NCBI GenBank assembly: GCA_023426575.1
Contig: JAFAAL010000031.1
Coordinates: 1 to 43,989, forward strand
Direction: 5' to 3'
DNA length: 43,989 nt
Origin: Bacillota bacterium
GTDB lineage: Bacteria > Bacillota > Clostridia > Saccharofermentanales > DTU023
Shown: positions 41,439-43,989 of the stretch, piece after piece
Layout of the letters: each line of letters opens with the position of its first letter
Position numbering within the stretch: the first letter of the stretch is position 1
The notes under the pieces: generated by a model
Database searches by the model: none
What the model was told of the DNA's origin: nothing
The model's input: the letters and a program-made list of their open reading frames with translations, nothing else
Position numbers and translations under genes: made by a program

Positions 41439-43742
41439 ATGGCGAAATCAGAATGGAAAGAGACATACCTTCTCCGGGGCATCGACTGCCCCAATTGCGC
41501 GGAAAAGCTCGCGCATCATCTTGAGAGTCTCCCCTTTATCAACGAATTGAATTTTCACTACCCGACCGAGCGGCTCTACGTCACTTATCAGGCGGGAGCG
41601 GGCGATCTGAGCTCGCTGAGGGCCCAGCTCGAAGCAGCCATCCTCGCCCGTGAGCCTCAGGCCAAGCTGCAAGACGATGTCGACCCCAGAGCCCATCTCG
41701 AGGCTGAGGAAAAAGCGAGGCGCCAGCGCTTCCGCGAGCTGCTCATAGCGCTCGTCGCCTTCTTTATCGCCTTTGCGCTGAGACTGCTCTTTGGCTCTCT
41801 AGAACTCCCCTGGGGTGGTCAGATCTCTCATCACGCGCCCTGGCTCGGGCCTCAGAAAACGGGGCAAATTCTCTCGCTCGTCCTCTTTGCTTTAGCCTAT
41901 CTCGTTGCTGGTAAGGACGTCTATAAGAGCGCCTTCCGATCCTTTAAGATCAGGACTCTTCTCAGCGAAAACTTCCTCATGATCATCGCCTCGCTCGGCG
42001 CGATCGCCATCGGCGAATATCCCGAGGCCGTCGCCGTCATGCTCTTTTACGCCTGGGGCGAATATATGGAGCAGAGAGCTGTGGCCGCCTCAAGACGCTC
42101 TATTGAGGAGACGATCAATATCATGCCAGATACGGCCCTCCTCATCACGCATCACGGGCCGCGGCACAGAGCTCCCGAGGAGCTTCAGATCGGCGATCAT
42201 ATCCTCATCCATCCAGGCGCGCGTATTCCGACGGACGGCGTCGTCATCGAGGGCGAATCGCAGTTAGATACCAAGGCGATCAGCGGCGAATCCCTACCGG
42301 TGACGGTCCGCCCTGGCAGCCCCGCCCTCTCCGGATCGATCAATGGCTCGGGCCTCCTGACGGTCGAGGTCACGCGCCTCTACCGCGATTCTACCGTCGC
42401 CAATATGCTCAGCCTGATCGAGGAGTGCGCCGCGAAAAAGTCACCCACCGAGCGCTTTATCACGCGCTTTGCCCGCTACTACACGCCCGCTGTCGTCGGC
42501 ATCGCCGTCCTCATCGCAATCCTCCCCCCGCTTCTCGGAGGGCAGGACTTCAGTACTTGGCTCTATCGCGCCCTCCTCTTCCTGGTCGCCTCCTGCCCCT
42601 GCGCCCTGGTCATCTCAGTCCCTCTCGCCTACTATGCCGGCCTCGGCGCCGCCTCGAGAGAGGGAATTCTCGTCCGGGGGGGTGCCGCCCTCGAGGAATT
42701 GGCAGGGGCCAATACCCTCTTCCTCGACAAGACGGGAACACTCACCGAGGGCAACTTTGCCATCTCTAAGCTCGCGCCTGCCCCCGGCAGCGACGAAACG
42801 AGCCTCCTCCGAGCCGCCGTCATCGCCGAAGCGGGCTCTCAGCATCCCCTGGCCGAGGCTCTGAGAAAGAGTCTCCAGCGCATCTGCATCGCAGGGGGCT
42901 GCGAGATCTGCCCTCACGAGGAGGACGAGTCGAGTTCAGCTCTGCCCGCCTCCCTCGACTATCAGCTGGTCCACCGCCTCCTCCATGAACTTGATCGCAA
43001 TAAGCTCACGAGTCAGGAGAAGCGCGGCCTCGGCATCATCACGGAATACGATGGCCATCAGTACCTCGCTGGCAATGCCCGCCTGATGGCCGAACATGGC
43101 CTCAGCGCTGTCGAAGACGAGACCGCCGCCACCGTCATCCACGTCGCCCGTGACGGAGAATACCTCGGCGCTCTCTACCTCGCCGACCTGATCAAGAGCA
43201 ATGCCCGCGAGACCCTCCACGCCCTCACCCACTGCAGTGCCTGCCGGATCGACTCCGTCGTCATGCTGACGGGCGATAAGAGTGAAGTGGCTGCCGAAGT
43301 CTCCGAGTCACTCGGCATCAGCCGCTATGCCGCAGAACTCCTCCCCGAGGACAAGCTCTCAACCTATCAGAACTACCCCGCAGGCAAGGGCGCCCGCGTC
43401 TTCATCGGCGACGGCATCAACGACGCCCCGGTCCTCATGGCCTCGGACGTCGGCGTGGCCATGGGCGGCATCGGCCAGGCTGCCGCCATCGAGGCCGCCG
43501 ACATCATCATCGCGAACGACAATCTCGAAAAGTTCCACCAGGTCCTCCACATTGCTAAGAAGACGCGGCGCATCGTACGCGAGAACATCGGCTTCGCCCT
43601 CCTGATTAAATTCATCGTCCTCCTCGGCGGCGCCCTCGGCTATCTCGGCATGTGGACCGCCGTCTTTGCGGATGTCGGCGTCGCGATCCTCGCAATCTTC
43701 AATGCGCTCCGCATCCTACCCACGAAAAGGAGAAAAGAATGA
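41439..43742 (+). CDS. P1B-type heavy-metal ATPase (Zn/Cd/Pb type)
   Basis: 767 residues. An HMA domain with C17-P-N-C20 leads to the membrane part. The motifs are AISGESLPV (actuator), SCPCALVIS (CPC in the transport site), FLDKTGTLTEG (phosphorylated Asp), SQHPLAEAL (HP motif) and GDGINDAPVL. CPC with these signatures fits ZntA/CadA-type export of divalent soft metals. The nucleotide-binding domain has an unusual insertion with CIAGGCEICPHEEDES near residues 487-502 that could bind metal. AGGAAGG precedes the start. Confidence 0.93.
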   Translation: MAKSEWKETYLLRGIDCPNCAEKLAHHLESLPFINELNFHYPTERLYVTYQAGAGDLSSLRAQLEAAILAREPQAKLQDDVDPRAHLEAEEKARRQRFRELLIALVAFFIAFALRLLFGSLELPWGGQISHHAPWLGPQKTGQILSLVLFALAYLVAGKDVYKSAFRSFKIRTLLSENFLMIIASLGAIAIGEYPEAVAVMLFYAWGEYMEQRAVAASRRSIEETINIMPDTALLITHHGPRHRAPEELQIGDHILIHPGARIPTDGVVIEGESQLDTKAISGESLPVTVRPGSPALSGSINGSGLLTVEVTRLYRDSTVANMLSLIEECAAKKSPTERFITRFARYYTPAVVGIAVLIAILPPLLGGQDFSTWLYRALLFLVASCPCALVISVPLAYYAGLGAASREGILVRGGAALEELAGANTLFLDKTGTLTEGNFAISKLAPAPGSDETSLLRAAVIAEAGSQHPLAEALRKSLQRICIAGGCEICPHEEDESSSALPASLDYQLVHRLLHELDRNKLTSQEKRGLGIITEYDGHQYLAGNARLMAEHGLSAVEDETAATVIHVARDGEYLGALYLADLIKSNARETLHALTHCSACRIDSVVMLTGDKSEVAAEVSESLGISRYAAELLPEDKLSTYQNYPAGKGARVFIGDGINDAPVLMASDVGVAMGGIGQAAAIEAADIIIANDNLEKFHQVLHIAKKTRRIVRENIGFALLIKFIVLLGGALGYLGMWTAVFADVGVAILAIFNALRILPTKRRKE

Positions 43743-43989
43743 AGCTCTTTATCTGTCACCCGCGCTGCAGCACCTGCGACAAGGCGCGCAAAAAACTGCA
43801 AGAACTCAATATCCCCTTTGAAGAGCGGGATATCACCAGCGATGCTCCGACATTAAAAGAAATCAGCAAGTGGTATCAGGACTCCGGCCTCTCCATCGGC
43901 AAAGTCTTCAATACGAGCGGCATGAAGTATCGCGAACTCGGCCTCTCTCAGAAGCGCAAGGTGATGAGTGAGGAGGAGCAGCTCGAGCT
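43739..43989 (+). CDS. ArsC/Spx-family thioredoxin-fold protein, partial
   Basis: The ATG overlaps the ATPase stop (ATGA) and has AAGGAG upstream. The 83 visible codons show MKLFICHPRCSTCDKARKKL, with C10-x-x-C13 in the position of the Spx/ArsC/YffB family, then LKEISKWYQDSG and FNTSGMKYRELG, which continue the family pattern. The C-terminus lies beyond the window. Oxidative or metal stress function is inferred from family and operon. Confidence 0.85.
   Translation, partial: MKLFICHPRCSTCDKARKKLQELNIPFEERDITSDAPTLKEISKWYQDSGLSIGKVFNTSGMKYRELGLSQKRKVMSEEEQLE

Overview
The window is most of a siphovirus-type prophage (about 1-36,530) and the chromosomal DNA next to it (about 36,533-43,989). 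The host looks like a Gram-positive Bacillota member. The evidence is purine-rich Shine-Dalgarno sites almost everywhere, TTGACA/TATAAT promoters, an LPXTG surface protein, two tRNA-Ser genes with CCA encoded, and HK97/SPP1-like phage modules of the kind seen in Clostridia, Tissierellia and Bacilli. I cannot name a genus. The flanking chromosome, especially beyond 38.8 kb, is visibly G+C-richer than the prophage.

The structural module (1-13,992, minus strand) runs off the left edge. Read in the direction of transcription it is: large terminase, portal, scaffold, major capsid, two head-tail connectors, gp10-like protein, tail terminator, tail tube, tail-assembly chaperones joined by a classic A AAA AAC -1 frameshift site, a very long tape measure gene broken by one in-frame TAA, a DUF6711-like protein and a partial baseplate-type protein. 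A small serine recombinase gene with its own consensus promoter lies directly upstream of the terminase.

From 14.8 to 18.0 kb a plus-strand cassette lies between the large and putative small terminase genes. It has its own promoters and a terminator. It encodes a 27-residue hydrophobic peptide with type I toxin-like mRNA pairing, a small RHH-like protein, two unknown proteins and a two-helix membrane protein. It looks like cargo.

The replication and early module (18.1-32.4 kb, minus strand) contains the putative small terminase, an iteron-type candidate origin, a primase-helicase, an LPXTG surface protein, a sigma-like regulator, a VRR-NUC nuclease, a DUF669 protein, MazG and DUF5664 nucleotide hydrolases, an extremely acidic protein, a YqaJ exonuclease with an ERF annealing protein, a family B DNA polymerase interrupted by a compact group I intron and an apparent frameshift, an SNF2 helicase and two Cro-like HTH proteins. 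A leftward promoter with an operator-like repeat in its spacer drives it.

The lysogeny and lysis end (32.7-36.2 kb, plus strand) has a CI-like repressor, an ImmA/IrrE protease, a tyrosine integrase, an amidase endolysin and holin-type genes. The prophage probably ends at the 3' end of tRNA-Ser(GCU), 36,533-36,623, next to helically phased ATTGTG repeats that may be integrase arm sites.

The host flank holds tRNA-Ser(UGA), a DinJ/YafQ-type toxin-antitoxin pair, an autoregulated HTH operon, a PIN-domain remnant, a PII-like protein with a DUF1538 membrane protein, a P1B metal ATPase and the start of an ArsC/Spx-family gene.
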